Below, piece after piece: positions 13,771-21,275 of a stretch of 26,677 bases of DNA. The notes beneath the pieces are model-generated. The model had not been told where the DNA came from and searched no databases. It worked only from the letters and a program-made list of their open reading frames with translations. Position 1 is the first letter of the stretch. Each line of letters opens with the position of its first letter. The position numbers and the translations under genes were made by a program. This stretch comes from Pseudopedobacter sp036379295 (GTDB lineage Bacteria; Bacteroidota; Bacteroidia; Sphingobacteriales; Sphingobacteriaceae), in contig DASVGY010000195.1 in assembly GCA_036379295.1 (NCBI GenBank), positions 1 through 26,677 on the forward strand, written 5' to 3'.

Positions 13771-16700
13771 ATGGATATCAGAAAAGAATTAGAGAAAAGA
13801 ATATTAGTGATAGACGGCGCCATGGGAACCATGATTCAGCAGTACAAACTGTCGGAGGAGGATTTCCGTGGAGAGCGTTTTAAAAATCACCCTTTAGATG
13901 TTAGGGGAAACAATGATTTATTAAACATCACTCGCCCAGATGTAATTAAAGCTGTTCACGCTAAATATTTAGATGCTGGCGCAGATATCATAGAAACCAA
14001 TACCTTTAGTACGCAACGGATTTCCATGGCCGATTATGGCATGGAAGATTTATCTTATGAATTAAGTTTCGAGGGCGCAAAAATTGCAAAAGAGGTAGCT
14101 GCCGAGTACACCGCTAAAAACCCAGAAAAGCCACGTTTTGTAGCCGGAGCAGTTGGCCCAACTAACCGTACACTTTCTATGTCGCCAGATGTTAACGACC
14201 CGGGTTATCGGGCAATTACATTTGATGAGCTGGAAGCAGCCTATTATGAGCAAGTTCGCGGTTTAGTAGATGGCGGCGCCGATTTATTATTGGTAGAAAC
14301 AATTTTTGATACGCTAAACGCCAAAGCCGCAATTTTTGCCATCAAACGTTACGAGCAAAATCTGAACGATAAACTCAAAAATTCAGAAAATCTCCCAAAA
14401 AACATATCACAAACAGTCTTCTCACCACAAAATAATCAGTCAGAAAATCCCCAAGGACAGGCATCCCTATCCTTCGGAGAGGGGCCGAGGGTGAGGCTTT
14501 TGATCATGATCTCCGGCACCATTACCGATGCCTCGGGCAGAACATTATCCGGCCAAACCGTTGAAGCTTTTTTAAACTCTATGCGTCATGGCGACTTGCT
14601 TTCCATAGGTTTAAACTGTGCATTGGGTGCCAAAGATATGCGTCCGCACATTGAAGAACTTTCTGAAAAGGCAGATATGTTTGTTTCTGCTTACCCAAAT
14701 GCCGGCTTGCCCAACGAGTTTGGCGAGTATGATGAAACAGCTTCTGAAACGGCCGCATTGGTAGAGGATTTTATCGCGTCAGGTTTTGTAAATATCATTG
14801 GAGGTTGTTGCGGAACAACGCCGGCGCATATCAAAGCTATGGCAGATATCGCCGCTAAATATCCGCCAAGGAAGGTGCCTACGGTTGAACCCTTTATGCG
14901 CTTATCTGGCTTAGAAGCGGTAACCATTAAGCCAGATACCATGTTTGTAAATATTGGTGAAAGAACAAATATTACCGGTTCACCAAAGTTTTCTAAACTA
15001 ATTTTAAGCGGAGATTTTGACACTGCGCTTTCTATTGCCCGCCAGCAGGTTGAAGGAGGTGCGCAGATAATCGATGTAAACATGGACGAGGGAATGTTAG
15101 ATTCTGAAGCCGCTATGACCCGGTTTTTAAATCTAATTGCCTCTGAACCAGATATCTCTAAACTACCGATAATGGTAGATTCATCTAAATGGACGGTAAT
15201 TGAAACGGGACTGAAATGCCTACAAGGCAAAGGCATTGTTAACTCAATTTCTTTAAAAGAAGGCGAAGAAAAGTTTAAAGAATACGCCCGCAAAATTAAA
15301 CAGTACGGCGCTGCCACCGTGGTAATGGCTTTTGATGAACAAGGCCAGGCTGATAATTACGAACGCAGAAAAGAAATATGTAAACGTTCTTACGATATAT
15401 TGGTCAACGAAGTTGGCTTTCCGCCGCAGGATATAATTTTTGACCCCAATATTTTAACGGTTGCTACCGGATTAGAAGAGCATAATAATTACGCTGTAGA
15501 TTTTATTGCCGCTACCAAATGGATCAAAGAAAACCTGCCACATGCTAAAGTAAGTGGTGGTGTTTCTAATATTTCTTTCTCTTTTAGAGGGAACAACACC
15601 GTTCGTGAGGCCATGCACTCCGCATTTTTATACCATGCAATTAAAGCCGGTTTAGATATGGGAATTGTAAACGCCGGGATGCTGGAAGTTTACGAGGAAA
15701 TCCCGAAAGAACTGTTGGAGAAAGTTGAGGATGTGCTTTTGAACCGCCGCCCAGATGCTACCGAGATTTTGGTGGATTACGCTGAAACCGTAAAAAACAA
15801 AGGAAAAGTTGTGGTTAAGGATGAAGAATGGCGACGTGGAACGGTACAAGAACGCCTTTCGCATTCTTTGGTAAAAGGAATTATTGATTATTTAGACATT
15901 GATGTTGAGGAAGCCCGGTTACAATATCCTTTACCAATTGAAGTAATTGAAGGCCCACTAATGGACGGGATGAATGTAGTGGGCGATTTGTTTGGCTCCG
16001 GTAAGATGTTTTTGCCGCAGGTGGTAAAATCTGCCCGGGTAATGAAAAAAGCAGTAGCTATTTTGATGCCTTATATTGAGGCAGGCAAAGTTGCCGGCGC
16101 TAGCAGCAGCGCCGGAAAAGTTTTGATGGCAACCGTAAAAGGCGATGTTCACGATATCGGAAAAAACATTGTGGGCGTAGTTTTGGCCTGCAATAATTTT
16201 GAAGTGATTGATTTGGGTGTGATGGTGCCGGCTAATAAAATTATTGAAGAAGCCAGAAAGCACAACGTAGATATCATCGGCTTGAGCGGACTAATTACCC
16301 CTTCTTTGGATGAAATGGTACATTTTGCCAAAGAAATGGAGCGTGAGGGTTTTAGCATCCCTTTGATAGTGGGTGGGGCAACCACATCCAGAATACACAC
16401 CGCTGTAAAAGTGGACCCGTTTTATAGTGGCGCTGTAGTTCACGTTTTAGATGCTTCCAGAAGTGTTGGTGTGTGCAGTCAGCTGTTAGCAAAAGAAACA
16501 AAAGATGAATACATCAAAAGTTTTAAACAGGAGTACGAAAAAACTCGTGACAACTACAATAAAAAGAAGGTTACTAAAAATTTTCTGCCAATTGCAGAAG
16601 CTCGGGCTAATAAGTATCAAATAAATCTCGAAAACTTAAAGCCTGTTAAACCGAAGTTCTTTGGGACAAAAGTTTTAGATAATTATCCGCTAGAGGAATT

Positions 16701-17601
16701 GGTGCCTTATATTGATTGGACTCCGTTTTTCCATACTTGGGAGTTAAGAGGCTCGTATCCACGGATTTTTGAAGACGAATTTGTAGGTGTAGAAGCCAAA
16801 AAACTTTTCAACGATGCACAGGTTTTGTTAAAACGCATTGTTGACGAAAAGTTGTTAACCGCAAAAGCTGTTTTCGGTTTTTGGCCAGCGAATACCGTTG
16901 GTGATGATATTGTTTTAGAGGTTGAGAAGTCGGAAGTCGGAGGTTCGCTGTCCGCTGATGCAAAGTCTCAAGACTCAAATCTCAAGACACAAATCTCGAT
17001 ACACACCCTCCGCCAACAGGCAGAAAAACCAAAGGGCGAAGTTTATTATGCGCTTTCAGACTTTATTGCACCAAAAGAGAGTGGCATTCAGGATTATTTT
17101 GGAGCATTTGCCGTAACTGTCGGACATGGAACAGACGAACTTGTTGCCGAATTCCAAAAATCTTTTGATGATTATAACAGCATCATGACCAAGGCTTTGG
17201 CAGATAGGTTAGCAGAAGCTTTCGCCGAGAAACTGCATGAAATGGTGCGTAAAGATTATTGGGCTTACGTAAACGATGAGGCGCTAAACACAGAAGAACT
17301 GATTAAAGAAAAATATCAGGGAATTCGCCCCGCTCCAGGTTATCCTGCTTGCCCGGACCATACCGAAAAAGCAACCTTGTGGAAACTGCTAAAAGCAGAT
17401 GAAGAAATAGGTTTACAAATCACCGAAAGCTTTGCAATGTACCCAACAGCGGCCGTTAGCGGATTTTACTTCGCCAACCCCGAATCTCGTTATTTCGGTT
17501 TAGGAAAAATCAACAAAGACCAAATAGAAGATTATGCAACAAGAAAAGGCATGGATGTAGAAACTACAGAACGGTGGATGAGCCCTAATTTAGGTTATTA
17601 G
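13771..17601 (+). CDS. metH: Cobalamin-dependent methionine synthase MetH, full length, with repeat-derived insertions
   Basis: A 1276-residue enzyme transferring a methyl group from 5-methyl-THF to homocysteine through cobalamin. Domains in order: homocysteine-binding barrel with zinc ligands Cys283, Cys346 and Cys347; pterin-binding barrel (about 385-655); B12 cap and Rossmann domain with D792-x-H794-xx-G797; activation domain with the C-terminal RPAPGYPACPDH SAM-binding phrase. I chose ATG 13771 (MDIRKELEKRILVIDGAMGT) because it gives the normal family N-terminus; the longer frame from 13714 adds 19 residues encoded by an intergenic repeat. The protein is about 50 residues longer than E. 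coli MetH. Two segments explain the excess: residues about 197-244 and about 1052-1077, both encoded by repeat-like DNA. The frame is intact throughout, so it is probably functional. Confidence 0.95.
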   Translation: MDIRKELEKRILVIDGAMGTMIQQYKLSEEDFRGERFKNHPLDVRGNNDLLNITRPDVIKAVHAKYLDAGADIIETNTFSTQRISMADYGMEDLSYELSFEGAKIAKEVAAEYTAKNPEKPRFVAGAVGPTNRTLSMSPDVNDPGYRAITFDELEAAYYEQVRGLVDGGADLLLVETIFDTLNAKAAIFAIKRYEQNLNDKLKNSENLPKNISQTVFSPQNNQSENPQGQASLSFGEGPRVRLLIMISGTITDASGRTLSGQTVEAFLNSMRHGDLLSIGLNCALGAKDMRPHIEELSEKADMFVSAYPNAGLPNEFGEYDETASETAALVEDFIASGFVNIIGGCCGTTPAHIKAMADIAAKYPPRKVPTVEPFMRLSGLEAVTIKPDTMFVNIGERTNITGSPKFSKLILSGDFDTALSIARQQVEGGAQIIDVNMDEGMLDSEAAMTRFLNLIASEPDISKLPIMVDSSKWTVIETGLKCLQGKGIVNSISLKEGEEKFKEYARKIKQYGAATVVMAFDEQGQADNYERRKEICKRSYDILVNEVGFPPQDIIFDPNILTVATGLEEHNNYAVDFIAATKWIKENLPHAKVSGGVSNISFSFRGNNTVREAMHSAFLYHAIKAGLDMGIVNAGMLEVYEEIPKELLEKVEDVLLNRRPDATEILVDYAETVKNKGKVVVKDEEWRRGTVQERLSHSLVKGIIDYLDIDVEEARLQYPLPIEVIEGPLMDGMNVVGDLFGSGKMFLPQVVKSARVMKKAVAILMPYIEAGKVAGASSSAGKVLMATVKGDVHDIGKNIVGVVLACNNFEVIDLGVMVPANKIIEEARKHNVDIIGLSGLITPSLDEMVHFAKEMEREGFSIPLIVGGATTSRIHTAVKVDPFYSGAVVHVLDASRSVGVCSQLLAKETKDEYIKSFKQEYEKTRDNYNKKKVTKNFLPIAEARANKYQINLENLKPVKPKFFGTKVLDNYPLEELVPYIDWTPFFHTWELRGSYPRIFEDEFVGVEAKKLFNDAQVLLKRIVDEKLLTAKAVFGFWPANTVGDDIVLEVEKSEVGGSLSADAKSQDSNLKTQISIHTLRQQAEKPKGEVYYALSDFIAPKESGIQDYFGAFAVTVGHGTDELVAEFQKSFDDYNSIMTKALADRLAEAFAEKLHEMVRKDYWAYVNDEALNTEELIKEKYQGIRPAPGYPACPDHTEKATLWKLLKADEEIGLQITESFAMYPTAAVSGFYFANPESRYFGLGKINKDQIEDYATRKGMDVETTERWMSPNLGY
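14446..14500. repeat. GC-rich dispersed repeat in frame inside metH
   Basis: Within an insertion of about 140 bp (14360-14502), the segment from CCCCAAGGACAGG to GGGTGAGGCT is GC-rich, with the internal palindrome CCTTCGGAGAGG, and matches the repeat style seen at 7751-7795. It translates as a PQGQASLSFGEGPRVRL-like stretch that has no counterpart in the normal KRYEQ...MISGTITDASG part of MetH. The upstream part of the insertion (NLNDKLKNSENLPKN...) is polar and disordered-looking. Confidence 0.6.
16922..17003. repeat. Short tandem repeats in frame inside the metH activation domain
   Basis: AAGTCGGAAGTCGG (starting 16927) is followed by two 14-bp tandem units starting TCTCAAGAC at 16966 and 16980, then TCTCGATACA. 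These are intergenic-style repeats, yet here they are translated in frame as about 26 residues (EKSEVGGSLSADAKS... to ...TQIS) between VLEV and the conserved LRQQ segment of MetH. Confidence 0.6.
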
Positions 17602-17731
17602 GAAAGTAGCAAGTATTTAGTAGCAAGTATCAAGACTGATTTGCTATTTAAATATTTAGTAACAAGGACTAAGAGGGATTTGCAAGCTTTATTATAGATT
17701 TGAGTATTTAGTAGTAAGTAACAAAACTGAC
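17602..17731. repeat. Left flank of the cassette: inverted repeat units
   Basis: This A/T/G-biased segment repeats AGTAGCAAGTATTTAG, AGTATCAAGACT, AGTAACAAGGACT and AGTAGTAAGTAACAAAACT. Read on the minus strand, at least two units resemble the right-flank 54-bp unit (GCAAA...AGTCTTGATACTT...AATACTTGCTACT). The first unit begins about 4 bp after the metH stop codon. Confidence 0.65.
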
Positions 17732-18085
17732 ATGCATAATTTTAAAGAATTAAAAGTTTGGAAACTGAGTATGGAGCTTTCAAAATTGATTTTTGAAATC
17801 ACAAAAACACTTCCAAACGAGCATAAGTTTGGGTTAGCAAGTCAGCTATTTAGATGCGCTGTTTCAATCCCTTCAAATATCGCCGAGGGTTGCGGACGAA
17901 AATCAGACAAAGAGCTGAAGCAATTTGTTAGTATCAGCTTAGGTTCAGCTTTTGAACTAGAAACTCAAGTCATCATCGCAAAAGAGGTCGGACTTATAAC
18001 AATTCAGCAATTTGAAGTTATAAATGATAAAATTATAGAAACCCAAAAAATGCTAAACGGTCTTGCAAAAAGTCTTAATATTTAA
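17732..18085 (+). CDS. Four-helix-bundle protein, 23S rRNA intervening-sequence (IVP/S23) family
   Basis: A 117-residue all-helical protein of the family first found encoded in intervening sequences of bacterial 23S rRNA genes and widely scattered in Bacteroidota. The signature is complete: FKELKVWKLSMEL at the start, then GLASQLFRCAVSIPSNIAEGCGRKS (about residues 44-68) and FVSISLGSAFELETQ. The related bAvd protein binds nucleic acid in diversity-generating retroelements, but there is no reverse transcriptase or template repeat here. The molecular role of free-standing copies is unknown. Its last codons and stop (TTGCAAAAAGTCTTAA...) resemble the downstream repeat unit, so the gene end and the repeat may have evolved together. 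It sits between metH and metF, yet has no metabolic link with them. Confidence 0.9.
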   Translation: MHNFKELKVWKLSMELSKLIFEITKTLPNEHKFGLASQLFRCAVSIPSNIAEGCGRKSDKELKQFVSISLGSAFELETQVIIAKEVGLITIQQFEVINDKIIETQKMLNGLAKSLNI

Positions 18086-18194
18086 TACTATTACTAAATC
18101 CGCAAAGAGTCTTGCTACTTAATACTTGCTTACCTGATACTACTATTACTAAATTCGCAAAGAGTCTTGATACTTAATACTTGCTACTCGATAC
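18086..18194. repeat. Right flank of the cassette: 55/54-bp tandem repeat
   Basis: Copy 1 (18086-18140) and copy 2 (18141-18194) both begin TACTATTACTAAAT and share about 50 of 55 positions with one single-base gap. Key phrases are CGCAAAGAGTCTTG, TACTTAATACTTGC and a terminal GATAC. A third, more diverged copy overlaps the 3' end of the preceding gene (about 18061-18088). The array ends 6 bp before the metF start codon. Confidence 0.85.
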
Positions 18195-18200
18195 TTAAAA

Positions 18201-19157
18201 ATGAAAATTACCGATCATATAAAAAACGCTAACGGGAAAACGCTTTTCTCTTTCGAACTTTTACCGCCAATTAAGGGGCAAAGTATCCAATGGATTTACG
18301 ATGCTATTGACCCCTTAATGGAGTTTAAACCACCTTTTATAGATGTAACGTCTTTACGAGAAGACTATATTTATAAGCAAAAAGATAATGGATTGCTTGA
18401 AAAAGTATCGTACCGAAAACGTCCCGGAACGATAGCTATTTGTGCGGCAATCATCAACAAATATGGGGTTGACGCCGTTCCGCACTTGATTTGCGGCGGT
18501 TTTACCAAAGAAGAAACGGAAAATGCATTGATAGATTTACAGTTTTTGGGTATCGATAATGTTTTGGCTTTAAGAGGAGACGCCCGCAAAGCCGATTCAT
18601 CTTTTGTACCTACACCCGGCGGACACTGTTACGCCACAGATTTAGTTTCGCACATTAAAGACCACAACTCTGGCAAGTTTTTGCATGAAGATATCGTTTC
18701 TGACTACAACAGCGACTTTTGTATTGGCGTAGCCGGCTACCCCGAAAAACATTTTGAATCGCCAAATTTAAAAACAGATTTTGCCTACCTAAAGAAAAAA
18801 ATAGATTTAGGGGCAGATTTCATCGTTACCCAAATGTTTTTTGATAACCAAAAGTACTTTGATTTTGTAAAGAAATGCCGCGAGAACAATATCAACGTTC
18901 CTATCATCCCGGGGTTGAAACCAATTAGTGCTATTGGGCAATTGGTAGCCCTGCCAAAGATTTTCCATATTGATTTGCCAGAAGATTTAAGCGAAGCTGT
19001 GCAAAGCTGTAAAACCCAGAAAGATGTAAAACAGGTAGGTACCGAGTTTATGATCCAACAATGTAAAGAATTAATGGATTTTGGTGTCCCCGTACTTCAT
19101 TTTTACACCATGGGCAGGCCACAACAAACTTATGATATTGCGAAAGCAATTTTTTAG
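18201..19157 (+). CDS. metF: Methylenetetrahydrofolate reductase MetF
   Basis: A 318-residue flavoenzyme that reduces 5,10-methylene-THF to 5-methyl-THF, the methyl donor for MetH. Landmarks are the N-terminal FSFELLPP with the family Glu19, the DVTSLRED phrase, the HLICGGFTKEETENALIDL and LALRGDARK segments that bind FAD, and DFIVTQMFFDNQKYFDF in the C-terminal half of the barrel. Length is within the family range (about 290-320). The start at 18201 lies 6 bp after the repeat array, so its leader is repeat DNA. It is probably co-transcribed with metH through the cassette under the SAM riboswitch, and it ends with a hairpin terminator. Confidence 0.97.
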   Translation: MKITDHIKNANGKTLFSFELLPPIKGQSIQWIYDAIDPLMEFKPPFIDVTSLREDYIYKQKDNGLLEKVSYRKRPGTIAICAAIINKYGVDAVPHLICGGFTKEETENALIDLQFLGIDNVLALRGDARKADSSFVPTPGGHCYATDLVSHIKDHNSGKFLHEDIVSDYNSDFCIGVAGYPEKHFESPNLKTDFAYLKKKIDLGADFIVTQMFFDNQKYFDFVKKCRENNINVPIIPGLKPISAIGQLVALPKIFHIDLPEDLSEAVQSCKTQKDVKQVGTEFMIQQCKELMDFGVPVLHFYTMGRPQQTYDIAKAIF

Positions 19158-19161
19158 CCTA

Positions 19162-19184
19162 AAGCCTCGAAGTTATCGGGGCTT
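19162..19184 (+). terminator. Hairpin terminator after metF
   Basis: Arms AAGCCTCGA (19162-19170) and TCGGGGCTT (19176-19184) pair over 9 bp with one G-U pair around a 5-nt loop, four bases after the metF stop. The following T tract is broken (ATTCATTTGTT), so efficiency is uncertain. Confidence 0.6.
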
Positions 19185-19198
19185 ATTCATTTGTTAAC

Positions 19199-20524
19199 TT
19201 GGCTTATAATCCCTTTTTTTGCATCAAAACGAAACGCAACTTGACAACGTCCAATTCCCTTCCAAACAAACAAGATCCTTACGCCGCTCTGCGTTTCCCC
19301 GAATTTCGGTCGTATTTACTAATGCGGTTTTTTTTAACACTAGGCTACCAGATACAAGGCGTGGTGATAGGTTGGTACGTATATAGCCTAACACATGATC
19401 CGCTTTCATTAGGTTTAATTGGGCTCGCCGAAGCTATACCGGCAATTGGGATTGCACTTTATGGAGGTTACGTTGCTGATAAGTCAAACAAAAAGTACCT
19501 TTTAATTAAAGTTGTGGGGCTTATTTTGTTATCATCATCCGTGATGTTTGTAGCTACCTTACCCGCGGTAACTCAAAGCCTTGGCCAGGCCTTACTCATC
19601 AACATTATTTATTTAATGGTTTTTGCTAATGGTATTGCCCGCGGGTTTTATGGCCCCACGTCTTTCTCTTTAATGGCAATGATAATTCCAAGAGCGCATT
19701 ATCCAAATTCTTCCACCTGGAACAGTTCTGCCTGGCAAACGGCATCTATTGTAGGGCCCGCCATTGGTGGTTTACTTTACGGATTTGTAGGTATTCACCA
19801 AACTTTTCTGTTTATTTTAGCCTGCTTAATTCTTTCATTTGTTTCTACCTTCTTTTTTAAAAGCAGGCCGGCAACCTACGTACAAACAACCAGCATTTTT
19901 CAAAGCCTTTCAGAAGGATTAAAGTTTGTTTTTAAAACCAAAATGCTGGTGGGGGCGCTAAGTTTAGATTTGTTCTCCGTGTTTTTTGGTGGTGCTGTTG
20001 CCTTAATACCAGTAATAGCATCTGAAATTTTACATGTAGGCGCCACAGAATTTGGTTTTTTAAGAGCAGCTCCGGCTGTGGGCGCCGTAATCACTATGTT
20101 GTTGATGACCCGCTTTTCGCCGATGGGAAAGCCCTGGAGAAATCTGTTGATTGCCGTTTCCGGATTTGGAATCTCCATTATTTGCTACGGTTTATCCACC
20201 AACTTTTACCTCACCCTGTTTTTCTTATTCTTAGAAGGTGCTTTTGATAGCGTAAGCGTAATTATTAGATCAACAATTTTGCAGTTGCTTACGCCTGATG
20301 ATATGCGTGGACGGGTTTCTGCCGTAAATTCGATGTTTATCGGTTCGTCTAATGAAATTGGGCAGTTTGAATCGGGTTTAACCGCCAAATTAATGCGCAC
20401 TGTACCGGCAATTGTTTTTGGTGGCAGTATGACTTTAGTTGTAGCAGGCGTTACCTGGCTTAAAACTAAAAAGTTGGTTCCTTTAAGTTTAGATGAAATT
20501 AGTGGCTCACAAAATGGAAAATAA
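19199..20524 (+). CDS. Major facilitator superfamily transporter (EntS-like/MFS_3 type)
   Basis: A multi-pass inner-membrane protein of up to 441 residues. The N-terminal DPYAALRFPEFRSYLLMRFFLTLGYQIQ phrase, the GGYVADKSNKKYLL loop between helices 2 and 3 and the RAAPAVGAVITMLLMTRF segment at mid-protein match the MFS branch that includes enterobactin exporter-like proteins. About 11-12 hydrophobic helices are visible. The substrate cannot be read from sequence. Start choice is uncertain: the longest frame begins with TTG at 19199, another TTG at 19241 would give MTTSNSLPNKQDPY, and the first ATG (19322) would remove part of the first helix, so a TTG start is favoured. The gene end overlaps the scpA start by 11 bp, suggesting translational coupling. 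Confidence 0.85.
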   Translation: MAYNPFFCIKTKRNLTTSNSLPNKQDPYAALRFPEFRSYLLMRFFLTLGYQIQGVVIGWYVYSLTHDPLSLGLIGLAEAIPAIGIALYGGYVADKSNKKYLLIKVVGLILLSSSVMFVATLPAVTQSLGQALLINIIYLMVFANGIARGFYGPTSFSLMAMIIPRAHYPNSSTWNSSAWQTASIVGPAIGGLLYGFVGIHQTFLFILACLILSFVSTFFFKSRPATYVQTTSIFQSLSEGLKFVFKTKMLVGALSLDLFSVFFGGAVALIPVIASEILHVGATEFGFLRAAPAVGAVITMLLMTRFSPMGKPWRNLLIAVSGFGISIICYGLSTNFYLTLFFLFLEGAFDSVSVIIRSTILQLLTPDDMRGRVSAVNSMFIGSSNEIGQFESGLTAKLMRTVPAIVFGGSMTLVVAGVTWLKTKKLVPLSLDEISGSQNGK

Positions 20525-21275
20525 TCAGGAAGATTTTTCGATAAAGCTGCCTATTTTTGAGGGCCCTTTTGATTTGTTACTTTTCTTTATCGAAAAAGAC
20601 GAACTAGACATTTACAACATCCCAATTGCTAAAATAACCGATGACTTTTTAGACTATCTGCACCATTTAAATGCGGTAAATATAGAGTTAGCAAGTGAGT
20701 TTATTTACGTTGCAGCCACCCTAATGCGTATTAAGGCGAAAATGCTTTTACCCCGGCCAGAGTTAAACGAAGCGGGCGAAGAGATAGATTTAAAACAAGA
20801 TTTAGTCGCTAGGTTATTAGAATATAAGCGCTTTAAAGCAGCATCAGAAGAACTTAAAGCTTTAGAAGAAAAGAGGTTTTACAAGTTAAAGCGGGGAAAC
20901 ATTAATGAAGATGTCCAAAACTTACTGGCAAATGCGGACCACACAGAAGGTTTTACCTCATTTAACCTTTACAAACTACTGAAAACCTACCATAAGGTAA
21001 TGGGAACCTATCAAATAAGAGCCGCCGAAGTAAAACACACCGTTGAGCAGTATCCTTATCAAATTGATGAACAAAAGCTACAGCTAGCGCAGTTGTTGCT
21101 GCTCAACAAAAAAATGGATTTTAAAGATTTGCTCAACATTTCTAAAGATCGGCTGCACTTTGTTTATAACTTTTTGGCAATGCTGGAAATGCTACAACAA
21201 GAGCTTGCAAAAATACAAATTGGCTTAGGCTTTAATAACTTTTGGCTACAGGAGCAAGTAAAGCCTGTTCAATAA
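20514..21275 (+). CDS. scpA: Segregation and condensation protein A (ScpA)
   Basis: A 253-residue kleisin that bridges the SMC heads and binds ScpB in chromosome condensation. The N-terminal FEGPFDLLLFFIEKDELDIYNIPIAKITDDFL phrase is the family signature, followed by the LMRIKAKMLLPRPE helix; the winged-helix C-terminal part ends near KDRLHFVYNFLAMLEML. I chose ATG 20514 (MENNQEDF) over the in-frame ATG at 20493, because it gives the usual N-terminus and a short 11-bp overlap with the transporter gene. Its last 44 bp overlap, tail to tail, the oxidoreductase gene on the other strand. No scpB is in the window. Confidence 0.95.
   Translation: MENNQEDFSIKLPIFEGPFDLLLFFIEKDELDIYNIPIAKITDDFLDYLHHLNAVNIELASEFIYVAATLMRIKAKMLLPRPELNEAGEEIDLKQDLVARLLEYKRFKAASEELKALEEKRFYKLKRGNINEDVQNLLANADHTEGFTSFNLYKLLKTYHKVMGTYQIRAAEVKHTVEQYPYQIDEQKLQLAQLLLLNKKMDFKDLLNISKDRLHFVYNFLAMLEMLQQELAKIQIGLGFNNFWLQEQVKPVQ

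Larger units (their letters stand above)
17602..18200. mobile_element. Candidate non-autonomous cassette: four-helix-bundle gene flanked by inverted/tandem repeats
   Basis: The whole gap between the metH stop (ending 17601) and the metF start (18201) is occupied by a small IVP-type gene with repeats on both sides. The right flank is a tandem repeat pair (18086-18194). The left flank contains the same sequence inverted: AAGTATCAAGACT at 17625-17637 then TTTGC, matching the reverse complement of 18157-18175. There is no transposase, so mobility would depend on another enzyme or be ancestral. The exact junctions cannot be set without an empty site for comparison. Confidence 0.45.

Noticed and set aside
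14691..15317. 208-codon minus-strand ORF within metH
   Set aside because: It is antisense to the highly conserved zinc-site and pterin-domain codons of metH and has no recognisable protein features.
17732..18085. Accessory gene (bAvd) of a diversity-generating retroelement
   Set aside because: No reverse transcriptase, template repeat or variable repeat is seen in the window, and the protein matches the general IVP family.
18086..18194. CRISPR array
   Set aside because: Only two or three adjoining units without unique spacers, and no cas genes; this is a plain tandem repeat.
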